Below are positions 47,734 to 58,535 of a DNA stretch of 64,000 nt, one piece after another. This DNA is from Silene conica (taxonomy: Eukaryota > Streptophyta > Magnoliopsida > Caryophyllales > Caryophyllaceae). Within the stretch, counting starts at the first letter, position 1. Every line of letters begins with the position of its first letter. Below the pieces are notes generated by a model. That model was not told the DNA's origin. It saw nothing but the letters and a program-made list of their open reading frames with translations, and ran no database searches. Position numbers and translations under genes: made by a program. The DNA is taken from assembly GCA_029255685.2 (NCBI GenBank), contig CM055315.2, positions 44,435,705-44,499,704 on the forward strand, read 5' to 3'.

Positions 47734-48930
47734 TCAACTGTTTTTGGTTGAACTGCCTGCAAAGGTCCGCCACCATGAGTGGGAGAGATCTATTATCAAC
47801 AAAAGGAGGAATATGAACATTAGAAGGAACAGTGAAATCAATTGGGTACCCCGTCCCAGGTGCATCAAAGTGGGCACCAGGAGCGGGGACCCTACGACCT
47901 CTAAAGGTGCCTCCTCTAAGTAAGATGGAAGGAGGGGTCGCGGCTCCCCTCGCGAAATATCAAGGGGTAACATAGGGGGAGCCTTGGTGATGGGGATGCG
48001 ATCACTGAGGTAGGTGTCTACCTTCCAATAATCCTTCCTGTCCACCCAATGCACGGACTTGACATAAGCCATGTCCATGTACCGGGAGAGAGTGTCAATC
48101 GCATCCTCATAGCGAGGGAACTGAGGAACAAGAAAGCGGGCCAATCGAGTGACTAGCCCACCACAAACAATAGTAGTCAAAGAAGTCCCCTCGCCCACCG
48201 ACACAAAGTGAGAGGCGACCAAATATGCAGTGTTAAAAAACTGCTGACCCGTACGTCTGATGTTAAGATAGCCAGACAAAATGGAGAGCTCAATGTTTTT
48301 AACATTTTGAGACTCTTTACGGCCAAAAACAGTGTTGGCCAAACGACGTAAATAATAACGGGTCGCGGGTAAGTGAACGGTACTGTTTTTCTTCTTCCTA
48401 TCGCTAGAATCAGAAAGACAGGACCACATGACATTGTATGACCTAGAAGGGTCATCCGTAAGACCCGTAGAAGATAAGCCTAAAAATTGGGCAAATTCAT
48501 TCAAAGTTAAAGAAAATGTTTCATTGAACAACCGAAAAGAAATGCACTTGTTATCATAGCCGGGATTATAAACTTGAACATTAAAATTAAAGGAGGAAAA
48601 GAACTCAAGAGTGAGAAGGGTATAGGTGAACTCATCCATAGTGACAAGTCCTGGAAAACCCGTCCCATTGAGCAAGGACACCACATCATCATGACACCCC
48701 AAAGCTTGCAATGCCGGAACACAAAGGAACCGGGTGACCACCACTAAGCAATAAGTAGAAAGATGGAGGAACCGGGCTTTCTGTGCCGGAGTGTTGAAGA
48801 TGATTTGCGGATAGTTTGGTAGACTATCCGTATCAAGCGCCGTCAATGCTCCTGACCCACTAGCACGGCCTCGGGATGTACTCGCTCCGGAAGTGCGGGA
48901 GCGCTTTCCGCCTTGTCCACGGCTAGACAT
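47734..48930 (-). CDS. Athila third ORF (ORF-1/PF03078-like, sometimes called env-like; fossil)
   Basis: The minus-strand frame begins MSSRGQGGKRSRTSG, a basic, serine-rich head. It continues with SLLNGTGFPGLVTMDEFTYT, LEFFSSFNFNVQVYN and SFRLFNETFSLTLNEFAQFL followed by GLSSTG, the conserved core of the Athila ORF protein family. It is about 400 codons and lies after integrase, separated from it by about 1 kb. The function of this protein is not settled; an envelope role has been suggested for Athila but I see no clear signal peptide or membrane span here. The start was chosen at the ATG before the basic head; a further in-frame ATG lies 15 codons upstream. Confidence 0.82.
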   Translation of the reverse strand: MSSRGQGGKRSRTSGASTSRGRASGSGALTALDTDSLPNYPQIIFNTPAQKARFLHLSTYCLVVVTRFLCVPALQALGCHDDVVSLLNGTGFPGLVTMDEFTYTLLTLEFFSSFNFNVQVYNPGYDNKCISFRLFNETFSLTLNEFAQFLGLSSTGLTDDPSRSYNVMWSCLSDSSDRKKKNSTVHLPATRYYLRRLANTVFGRKESQNVKNIELSILSGYLNIRRTGQQFFNTAYLVASHFVSVGEGTSLTTIVCGGLVTRLARFLVPQFPRYEDAIDTLSRYMDMAYVKSVHWVDRKDYWKVDTYLSDRIPITKAPPMLPLDISRGEPRPLLPSYLEEAPLEVVGSPLLVPTLMHLGRGTQLISLFLLMFIFLLLLIIDLSHSWWRTFAGSSTKNS

Positions 48931-49041
48931 TATAAATCTGAAAAAGTTCAATAAGATATAAGTCTTGTGCAACATTAAAACATTTTCTTAGCAAAAAGGA
49001 AGAATAAGAACACGAACCAGAAACTCCTGTAACAGTATTTG

Positions 49042-49216
49042 GGTCGACCGACTTCATCGAGAGGTCGGTCGACCAATATCGGTAAAATTCAGAGTTCCTG
49101 TAACGACACGGAGGTCGACCGACCACATAACACGGTCGATCGACCAACTCAACAAAAAAACGAATGCTGGAAAATTGCAGATTGGTCGGCCGACTCGCAT
49201 TCCAGGTCGGTCGACC
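49042..49216. repeat. Three 12-9-12 units at exact 71-bp intervals (Athila-3)
   Basis: Units at 49042-49074 (spacer TCATCGAGA), 49113-49145 (ACATAACAC) and 49184-49216 (CGCATTCCA). Starts are 71 and 71 bp apart. They lie just upstream (on the minus strand) of the third ORF. Two arms have one mismatch each. Confidence 0.95.
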
Positions 49217-49960
49217 GACATTAGTTGCAGAATGAAGGCACGATTTGGAATTTGACAGAAATTGGGCGAAGAAATTGCAAGGAAAAATTCACACTAACCC
49301 TAACAGCACAAAACCACACCTAAATTATAGATCTGAAGCTATACAACCCAAAAGAGGAAGAAAGACTAAAAGGAAAACACAAACATGCATGAAATCAAAA
49401 TTAGGAACCAAAACAAACTGAAAAAGACAAACAAAAACTACCTAAAACGGAATTAAGATGCTAGAAAACGAAAAAGAGAAAGAAAGAGCTAAAAAAAACA
49501 CATACCTTGGATGGAGAAAGATGAAAGAAAGCAAGAAAATTGAGTGAAGGATGAAGGAGGTAGGTGGTTAGGGTTTTTAAGAGAGAGAGAGATGTTCAGA
49601 AAGTGTGAGCAATTATTGTGTTTTCAAACACAAATAGACTAAAGACTCTAACTCAAAAAAAAAACCGGAAAAACATCCCGAGGTCGGTCGACCTAGTATT
49701 CGGGTCGGTCGACCTCTGTCCTGCATAGCTGTTCTGTCAGAATTTATTTAATGCTGGCAGAAGGTCGGTCGACCTTGATAGCGGGTCGGTCGGCCTGCCT
49801 AACTGACGATTCCTCTTATTTTCCTGCAGAATCTCAAAATCCCATTAAAAACTAAAAAAAATGACAGAAAAAAATACTAAAAATCACAGAAACAAAAATT
49901 AAGCTAAAACATGGGTTGCCTCCCGTGTAGCGCTGGTTTACGAGGTCCCGCACGACCCTT
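49217..49960 (-). other. Athila-3 spacer between integrase and third ORF
   Basis: Non-coding, purine-rich on the plus strand; with the three-unit block before it, it makes about 1 kb between the two coding parts. It contains the two-unit palindrome block at 49682-49795 and splice-like signals that I could not assign with confidence. Confidence 0.6.
49682..49795. repeat. Two 12-9-12 palindrome units (Athila-3 spacer)
   Basis: Units at 49682-49714 (spacer TAGTATTCG) and 49763-49795 (TTGATAGCG), starts 81 bp apart. The last arm has one mismatch (GGTCGGTCGGCC). Confidence 0.95.
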
Positions 49961-49964
49961 TTAC

Positions 49965-50900
49965 CTATCAAGAAGCATCCGAAAAAGGGTCAAAGTAAGA
50001 AACTTCAACCTTACCAATAAATTCGTTCTCTCCGCGGAAGTGCTTCACATATTGGCCATTAACTTTGAACCTCTCACCGGATGAGGTTTCTAACTCTATT
50101 GACCCAAATTTTGAGACAGCTGTGATGGTGTAAGGTCCGCTCCACCTGGATTTCAGCTTACTAGGAAAAAGACGAATACGAGCATTAAAAAGCAACACCC
50201 TATCACCTACCTGAAAATCACGCCTAATGATTCTCTTGTCATGCCAGCGCTTTGTTTTCTCTTTGTAAATTCTGGCATTGTCATAGGCTAACAACCTGAA
50301 TTCTTCTAACTCATTGAGCTGCAACAAACGTTTCTCACGGGAAAGATTAGGGTCTAAATTAAGATCACAAATAGCCCACCAAGACTTACGTTCTAACTCT
50401 ACTGGTAAATGACAAGTCTTACCATAAATCAACCGGAATGGTGACATTCCGATTGGGGTTTTGAACGCAGTTCTATAGGCCCATAAAACATCATCAAGTT
50501 TAAGATTCCAATCCTTCCTAGATTTAGAAACAACTTTGGCTAGGGTCTCTTTGAGTTCTCTATTAAAGATCTCAACTTGACCACTAGTCTGATGGTGATA
50601 TGCTAGACCCCTACGATGTTGGACACCGAATTTATTTAGCAAGTCACCTAATCGTTTCTCTTTAAAATGCATACCTCCATCACTAATGACAACCCTAGGG
50701 ACACCAAAACGAGGAAATATGATTTTCTTAAACAATTTAACAACAACCTTTGCATCACAATGGGGAGTAGCAATAGCTTCTACCCACTTAGAAACATAAT
50801 CAACAGCTACAAGAATATACCTGTTACCTTGACTACTGGGAAAAGGTCCTTGATAATCAATGCCCCAAACATCAAAAATCTCTACCTCTAAAATACCAAC
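49965..50900 (-). CDS. Athila-3 integrase region (fossil)
   Basis: The minus-strand frame shows the integrase core ([20 protein letters not shown], then [19 protein letters not shown], the D and E acids of the DDE triad). It is followed by the [11 protein letters not shown] and [20 protein letters not shown] region and the C-terminal GPY/F-like module (SRWSGPYTI). Integrase would insert element cDNA into host chromatin. The final domain does not show a chromodomain, as expected for Athila. Confidence 0.88.
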
Positions 50901-50929
50901 CTACAAAATTCCCAGTTCTTTGACGGGCA

Positions 50930-52620
50930 TCACAGCTACCTACAAAATTCCTACAGTCAGCATGCAAAGTAGGCCAATAAAAACCAGACTGTAATACCTT
51001 GGCCACGGTCCTAGATGGACCGTGGTGACCACCATATGCAGAAGAGTGGCATGCTTCCAAAATGTCCTTCACCTCCCATTGGGGGACGCATCTCCGGATA
51101 AGTCCATCTCCGCATTCTTTGAAAACATAGGGGTCATCCCAAAAATACTGTTTTGCATCAAACATAAATCTCTTCTTTTGTTGCCATGACAACTCAGGAG
51201 GGATTTTACCTGTGACAGCAAAATTAGCAAAATCAGCATACCAAGGAGGGGGATAAGAACCTGAACTATTAATGACAAATAAACTCTCATCAGGAAATGA
51301 ATCATCAATAGGTAAAGAGTCTTCCCCATCAGTCAACTGAAGACGAGATAGGTGGTCAGCTACCACATTCTCCGCGCCTTTCTTGTCCCTAATCTCAATG
51401 TCAAACTCTTGGAGAAGTAGTATCCACCTTAAAAGTCTTGGCTTTGAATCTTTCTTTTGGAAGAGACCCTTCAAAGCTGCATGGTCAGTGTAAACAATTA
51501 CCTTATTACCTACCAAATAGGACCTGAATTTCTCTAAGGCAAAGATCACAGCTAGCATCTCCTTCTCAGTGGTGAAATAGTTGACTTGAGTCTCATCTAG
51601 GATGCGGCTCGCATAGTATATAGCATTAAGAGCCCTGTTCTTCCTTTGGCCAAGCACAGCACCTACAGCATAGTCACTGGCATCGCACATGATCTCAAAT
51701 GGGAGATCCCAATCTGGTGGCTGGATGATTGGTGCTGAGACCAAAGCTTCCTTCAACCTGTTAAAAGCTGAAAGGCACTCATCAGTAAAATCAAAGACAA
51801 CATCTTTAAGGAGCAATTGTGTAAGTGGTTTAACAATCTTAGAAAAGTCCTTAATGAAACGCCGGTAAAAACCTGCATGTCCTAAGAAACTTCTCACCCC
51901 TTTAACATTAACAGGAGGGGGTAATTGCTCAATCACCTGCACTTTTGCTTTATCTACATGTATACCTTTATCAGAAATTAGATGCCCTAACACCACCCCC
52001 TCGGTGACCATAAACTGACACTTTTCCCAGTTTAAGACAAGGTTTACATCAATACATCGCTGCAAGACTTTATCAAGATTAGCTAAGCACTGATCAAACG
52101 CATTACCATAAACAGAAAAATCATCCATAAATACCTCCATGATGTTTTCTATAAAGTCAGAAAAGATACCTATCATACACCTTTGAAAGGTCGCATGAGC
52201 ATTACATAACCCAAAAGGCATCCTGCGATATGCAAAAACACCCTGTGGGCAAGTAAAAGTAGTCTTACTCTGATCATCAGGATGGATAGGGATCTGGAAA
52301 AAACCTGAATAACCATCTAGAAAACAGAAGAATTTATTAGAAGCCAGTCTTTCAGTCATTTGGTCAACAAAAGGAAGGGGGAAATGGTCTTTCTTGGTGG
52401 CGGCATTTAACTGTCTATAATCAATGCACATCCGCCACCCAGTTACAACTCTAGTGGGTATTAATTCATTTTTATCATTTTTAACCATTGTGGTTCCTCC
52501 TTTCTTAGGAACCACCTGAACTGGGCTAACCCACTTGGAGTTGCCAACTGAATAAATGATACCTGCGTCAAGAAGTTTCATCACCTCAGCCATAACCACC
52601 TCCTGCATCTTAGGATTCAA
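50930..52620 (-). CDS. Athila-3 reverse transcriptase and RNase H region (fossil)
   Basis: The RT fold is recognisable from [56 protein letters not shown] and the catalytic [10 protein letters not shown] box. An RNase H follows ([30 protein letters not shown]), then the HHCC-like integrase N-terminus. It would copy element RNA into DNA in the particle. Layout and motifs are those of Ty3/gypsy, Athila lineage. Confidence 0.92.
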
Positions 52621-52639
52621 CTTACGCTGTCCTTGTCTA

Positions 52640-55045
52640 TAGGGCTTATGCCCTTCCTCTAACTATCCTATGCATGCAAACATCAGGACTTATGCCCTTA
52701 ATGTCATCCAAAGAATAACCTAAAGCTTTCCTATTCTTTTTTAGAACAGTCATTAAAGCAGAAAGTTGGTTAGGGTCAAGTTTAGAGCTAACAATCGCAG
52801 GGTACTGTTCAGTATCATCTAAGAAAACATACTTAAGATTAGGAGGAAGTGGCTTACGCTCTGGTACCTTTACCTCAACGGCCTGAACAGAATCAGTACT
52901 AATAGAATAGCACATGTTTACCAGATTTGCATTAGCCCAGCTTATGAGCTTCTCATCCTCTTCTTCAGTAAGCTCATATTCCTCTATCTCTGCTTCCACC
53001 ATATCCAGTTCTTTAGCATCTTCAGCTGGATTACCTGTACACTTATCCAAAACTGTCAAATCATCTAAGGGATCCTTGGTCAAGGATTCCTTCCAGTTAA
53101 GGATAACATTCCTGTCTATAATATCAATGGAGCAACAAGTATCGTCAGTAGGAGTAGTTGCCTTATGGGCAAGACTAAACTCGATAGTGTCATCTCCAAC
53201 CTCTAAGGTAATGATCCCGCGTTTGACATCTATTACAGCCCCAGCTGTGTGTAAAAATGGTCTACCTAAAATGATAGGTATTTGACTATCCTCAGCAATG
53301 TCTAAAACAACGAAATCAACAGGAATAAAGAACTTTCCCACTCTAACTGGGACATCCTCTAAGACCCCTAATGGTGTTTGGGTTGATCTATCAGCCATCT
53401 GTAGGGTAATATTGGTGACTTTAAGTCTACCTAAATTAAGTCTTTCACAAACAGAATAAGGGATAACACTGACACTAGCCCCTAGATCACAAAGGGCTTT
53501 CCCTATAATATGATTAGCTATAGTACAAGGAATAGAAAAACTACCTGGGTCTTTTAACTTGGGTGCTATATTATTTTGTGAAAGAACATAACATTCCTCT
53601 ACAAAAGCAACAGCACCTTCTAACTGAAAATTTCTCTTACGACTCAAAATATCTTTCATGAATTTAGCGTAAGAAGGTACCTGGGTAATTAAATCAGTGA
53701 AAGGGATGGTTACCTCAAGGTTCTTCACCATCTCCAAAAATTTACCGAATTTCCGATCCTCTTTTGAATTTTTTAGTCTCTCGGGATATGGAACGGTGAC
53801 ATTAGCCATAAGATCAGCAACCTTTGGCTTTTTCAACTGTAATATCTCGGTGAGGCCTTGAATGAGGGAAGGATCCAGCGATTCGGGAATAGAAACTGCA
53901 TTCTGCTCAGGAACACTGGTCGGTCGACCTGGAATAGGGGTCGGTCGACCAGACGCTGTATCATCGAATTTTTTCTGTTTTGCAGGAACTGATCTCTCGT
54001 TAGGTGTCGAGGTCGGTCGACCTGCGATAGTGGTCGGTCGACCTCCTGACCTATGCACGGGATCAATTTCTTCGTCCTGAACTTCAGCAGAATCATCCTT
54101 TGGGGCTGGTCCTTCATAAGCACGACCACTCCTAAGATTTATAGCATTCAACGTCTCTATGGGTCTTTCACAACTAGCCGGAGAGCTAGTTGTTTGGTTG
54201 GCTATGATTATCAATTGATCTCCAAAAGTCTTCATAGAAGCGACTTGAGCCTTTCCCATCTCCAAAACCTATTTTGTTAGAGCATGAACAAGCTCTCTCA
54301 ACTCCGAAATCTCACCCGTGTTGTCAACCGTAGTAACTAGGTTCGTACTTTCAAGCTTCAGCTGGGTTGCCTCAAGCTTTTCAAAACGGGCCTCAACGGT
54401 TGTCTCAAGAGCTAACACTCTATTCATCTCCACATTCAACCTTTGCGAATTCCCACGTGAACTCCCAAATTCAGCCCTATGCACCGCCATGTCTTCTATG
54501 GTGTTCCAACCCTGCATATGGTTGGTGTTGTTCTGGAATCTTCCATTGGCGGCCGCATCAAGAATCACCTTATAATCATCGTAGAGGGCGTTGTAAAATT
54601 GGTTGCACAAGTACCATTGAGGAAAACCATGGTGAGGGATAGAACGGACTAGATTCATGAACCGACTCCATGCTTCACAAAATTCTTCATCCGGTCCTTG
54701 TTGAAAGTTAGTAATTTGGCTTCTTAAGTCATTGGTCTTTGCAAGAGGGAAATATTTTTTGTAAAAAGCCAATGCCAAAGAAGCCCAATCCGTAACCTTC
54801 GCAACTACTCTATCAAGGTAACGGTACCAATCTCGCGCGGCATCCTTCAATGAATAGAGGAACATCATTGCCTTTACCTCATCCTGAGTTACCCCGGGAG
54901 GAACACGTATGGAACAGCAATAGTCTGTGAACTTCTCAACATGCCTCAACGGATCCTCGTTGGGTAGACCAGAAAATTGATGCTGCTCCAGCAGAATGAT
55001 ATATTTCGGGTCGAGCTCGAAGGAACCAGTTGCAGGAGTAGGCAA
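52640..55045 (-). CDS. Athila-3 gag and protease region (fossil)
   Basis: Gag signature near the start: [32 protein letters not shown] and [20 protein letters not shown]. Protease further on: [20 protein letters not shown] (DLGAS active-site type) and [19 protein letters not shown], at about 53.2-53.5 kb. Between them, two 12-9-12 units encode [11 protein letters not shown] and [11 protein letters not shown]. The acidic tail before RT ([15 protein letters not shown]) is typical of Athila. The region is not one uninterrupted frame. Confidence 0.9.
53918..54043. repeat. Two 12-9-12 palindrome units inside Athila-3 gag
   Basis: Units at 53918-53950 (spacer TGGAATAGG) and 54011-54043 (TGCGATAGT), starts 93 bp apart, all four arms exact. 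Read on the minus strand they are in frame as G-R-P-T, three residues, G-R-P-T. Confidence 0.95.
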
Positions 55046-56166
55046 GGTGAACCCTTTTGGTAAATCTTGGATTTTTGGTTGTATATGGTCATAAATAGTA
55101 TCTATGTCTGAACAAGAGAGTACTCAAGCCTTCCTCTCAAAAACCTGTCTTCTAATATGCAGAAACAACACTAGAAGAAAAGGTAAGTAACGGTCTTAAG
55201 GAACCTAAGTTCCTTAAGACAAGAAAAATAAACTAAAAATTTACAAACAAAATTATACCGTCTCCTCGGCAACGGCGCCAAAATTTGACACCCGTCGTTG
55301 AGGGGTGCCAAAGATAAGATTTATAAAACCTCAGCTTAAACTAGATAGGATAAGTCAAGGGTCGAACCACAAGGAGACAAGGTTAATTATGTTTGCGAAT
55401 TTAGAGTCTATTGGAAGTAGCCAAAAAAAGGGGTTTTGATTTGTTGAATTGGAACTAACAACTAAAAGCAAAATAAACAAGAGAATTAAACCAAGGTAAA
55501 AAGGAGATTAGGAACTTCGGTTCCCCATGGTTAAAACAAGTCAATGAAAGGTAAAATAACCAAATAACACAATCCCAAGGAACAAAGAATAAACCTTTAG
55601 GTCAATATTCTACCCAATCCTTACGGTCTTAGGGTTCCTAGAAAAGCACTAAACTTTCGTTCATAGGGCAATCCCAAAGTTGGTGTTAAACTAATCCTAA
55701 TAATCTTTCAATCTTAAGGATTAGTTCATCGACAACAATGGGGGATTGGTAATTCAATCATTCAACTAACAAAATCAAATCTTTACCATGGTTCCCCTAA
55801 TTCCTAATCACAAGAATTAGCTATGCATAATTTTAATTATGAAATTAACAATAACAAGAACTAAGAACATCAAGGGAATCAACATAATTAAAGATGACAA
55901 TAAAAAGGAAAACATGTATTGAGAAACAACAATAAGAAGAACAACAAGATTAATTGAAAGGGAAAGATTAATTGTAGCAAACTTACAAGCTTAATTGGAA
56001 TCAAGAACAAAAGATGAAAAACTAAGAAAATCTTCTTCTAAAACTTGGGGTTTCTCTAATCAGGAATGCTTAACCTAATTTTAGAGTTTTGGCCTCCTTA
56101 AATAAGTTCTAATTACAAGATTAAACAAGTAAAAACCCGAAATAGAAGTCGCGGACACAGTCGCTG

Positions 56167-56270
56167 GGTCGGTCGACCTACTATTTGGGTCGGCCGACCT
56201 CTGCTGCTGTTATTGGGCTTTCTGGATTCTGCGCGCTGGTCGGTCGACCCCTTCAGTGGGTCGGTCGACC
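56167..56270. repeat. Two 12-9-12 palindrome units (Athila-3 right LTR)
   Basis: Units at 56167-56199 (spacer TACTATTTG) and 56238-56270 (CCTTCAGTG), starts 71 bp apart, all four arms exact. Confidence 0.95.
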
Positions 56271-57132
56271 CTTTCCTGTACGTTTCAGCGTAAATTTGGC
56301 CCGTAAACAACACTTGACTATGCATCCGGATCCTTGCTCCGTGTAATTACTCAAAATAGCTTCCGGAGGACGATTAAAGTTCAGTTTTGCCCACTCCCGC
56401 GTATTCCTACATTTAAAACATAGAAATGCCAAAGTAAACCGTTTGGGGAGAAATAGCAACTAAAAGTCACGAAAATATAAGAAAATACGGGCCAAAAGAA
56501 TAAATAAAATGCATAAAATAGGCACGTATCACCTCCCATAATTCGTAATTGAATTGGGAGTCCTAAACCCTATCTAGATGGATTAAATATAATCCTTATT
56601 AAAATAAAACCCTATCTTAGGAATTAAAAGAATTAAATAACTAATCCTAATAACCCTAGGATAACTAACTAATAAGATAATAACTAATTTGTAACAACTT
56701 GTAACAAACTTAGTAACTACCTTAACAAACTAAATAAAAAACTATAACAAACTTAATAAAATATCTAACTTAATAAATATAACATAGAAATTAAAAATAC
56801 TCCAATGCTTAGTTGGAGACCAAGATGGCCGAGCCATCAAGCGTGATGACCGAGCACTCCAAGCGTGAAGACCGAGCCATACACGGCCCACGGCCCACCC
56901 GTCCTCAAGGTGGTCCGTCCACCAAGGCCTTGTTCCCCTTTGTCTTGACTTGATCTTTGATGTTCCTTTATTAGCCCATGGTCGTAAAGCCCAACGAATC
57001 TTTAATAGACAAAATACTAGCCATACGATAATTACTGTTAAAATAAATAACATAATTTGCCTCATCGATCCTTGATTGAAATTACGAATTAATGCCTCAT
57101 CCATATTCGGATCATCCCCTCCTCCTTTAAAG

Positions 57133-58535
57133 AGAATTGACCTCAATTCTTGATGCTTAGAATTCAAGAACCTTTGATCCCGGGACATATTTCCTGCACA
57201 AATGAATAAAGATTGATTCACTAAGGAAATCTTCTTGTGGTCGCGCCTCTTAGCACCTTCCCGCGACACCACCATGGCACCCTCCTCCTTAGACTTGTGC
57301 CCTTCCTCATCAACCACACGACCAAGACCGAGTCCTAACCCTATTGGAATACCATCCTCGCCTGCCACGTCCCTCACCCCATGGTTCTTGGTACATTCCA
57401 TGCCTACTTCCCGCAAAAACCCACATACTTGTTCAAAACTTAATGCGGTTGCCTTATCCTCACACGCACCTAGGCTAGTTGTGCTCACCCCTGTGCTTAC
57501 CAACTCCTTTCCTTCCTCCTTAGTTGAATCAGCCCCTATCAGCTCCTCAACCTCCCTAGCTATAGCAAAGCCCGAATTGGTTAGTTGAGTGTTCTTTCCT
57601 GAGTTGGCCCGTATCAAACCTACATCTTTGTTTGGCACTAGTAACGCCGGTACCGGACAAGGACTCATACTTTCCCTTACATAACCCCTTTCCAACAACT
57701 CATCAATCTGTGTTTGTAACTCCTTTGTCTTCTCCGGATTGCTTCCATATGCGGCTTTATTTGGTAGGGCAGCCCCCTAAACTAGGTCAATTCCTCGTAA
57801 AGGTGGTAAACCTGGTGGTAGATCTTCGGGAAAGACATCTTTGAATTCCTCCAATAACTCCTTCACCAATGGTAAACCGATCTCACCCTCACGTTCCTCT
57901 CCTCCACCGTTGGTCACTAGGGCGTACACCGTCCCTCCTTCCTCTATGGCACGCTCTACCTCCCTCTCGCCCACAAAAGTCGTGCTCTTAGCCTCCTCTT
58001 GCTTCTTTGTGGTCATCTCTAGTACAGATTGGGGTGTCATAGGTTTTAGTATGATATTCTTGCCCTTGTCCCTCAACTCGTACACGTTTGCCTTGCCTCG
58101 ATGCACCACATCTCTATCAAATAGCCATGGGCGACCTAATAATAGATGGCACGCATCCATAGGTGTAACATCACACAAAACCTCGTCTTTGTATGATCCC
58201 ATCGCAATCCCTACCCTCACTTGCCTCGTCACCCTTATAACACTCCCGTCATCCAACCAATGTAGTAAATAGGGTTTTGGGTGTGTGGTGGTAATTAGGT
58301 TAAGTTTGGATACCATCTCTTCGGAAGCAACGTTTGCACAACTACCTCCGTCAATGATTACGCTACACCACTTATCTTGAAATTGACACTTGGTGTAAAA
58401 TATTTGACTTCTTTGATCGTTGGAGATTTGGTCGGGTTGGATTTGTAAGTTATGTAGCATTAGGTTTCTTGGCAATTGTAACGGAACTCCTCCTTCTCCC
58501 TCGAATCTCGCACCCTCCATATTAATTCCCCTCAT
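57133..58535 (-). CDS. TE-C protease-containing region (fossil)
   Basis: The minus-strand frame from about 58535 contains FYTKCQFQDKWCSVIIDGGS, then CANVASEEMVSKL, KPYLLHWLDDGSVIRV, CDVTPMDACHLLLGRPWLFD and VVHRGKANVYELRD. This is the DGGSC-type aspartic protease of plant Ty3/gypsy chromoviruses. Downstream, FPEDLPPGLPPLRGIDLV and MLERGYVRESMSPCPVPALL are the linker and the first RT residues. After that the sequence no longer resembles RT. It is a relic with a few breaks, and the protease has no particle protein of its own. Confidence 0.75.

Larger units (their letters stand above)
44587..56531 (-). mobile_element. Nearly complete Athila retrotransposon (Athila-3), nested in TE-C
   Basis: Fossil, minus strand, 11.9 kb. 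LTRs are 44587-45812 and 55286-56531. The target duplication is CCTCC (44582-44586 and 56532-56536). The primer-binding site at 55263-55280 is TGGCGCCGTTGCCGAGGA, the tRNA-Asp-type Athila site. The polypurine tract abuts 45813. Parts in order: gag, protease, RT, RNase H, integrase, then a third ORF of the Athila type. It looks nearly whole, with only a few breaks in the coding part. The LTRs differ at about a dozen positions plus one 20-21-bp length change, so it is the youngest of the nest. Confidence 0.93.

Noticed and set aside
29180-56270. Palindromic repeats with short variable spacers as a CRISPR-like array
   Set aside because: Spacers are 9 bp, units come in pairs rather than long regular arrays, they are dispersed through retrotransposons of a plant genome, and no cas genes are present.
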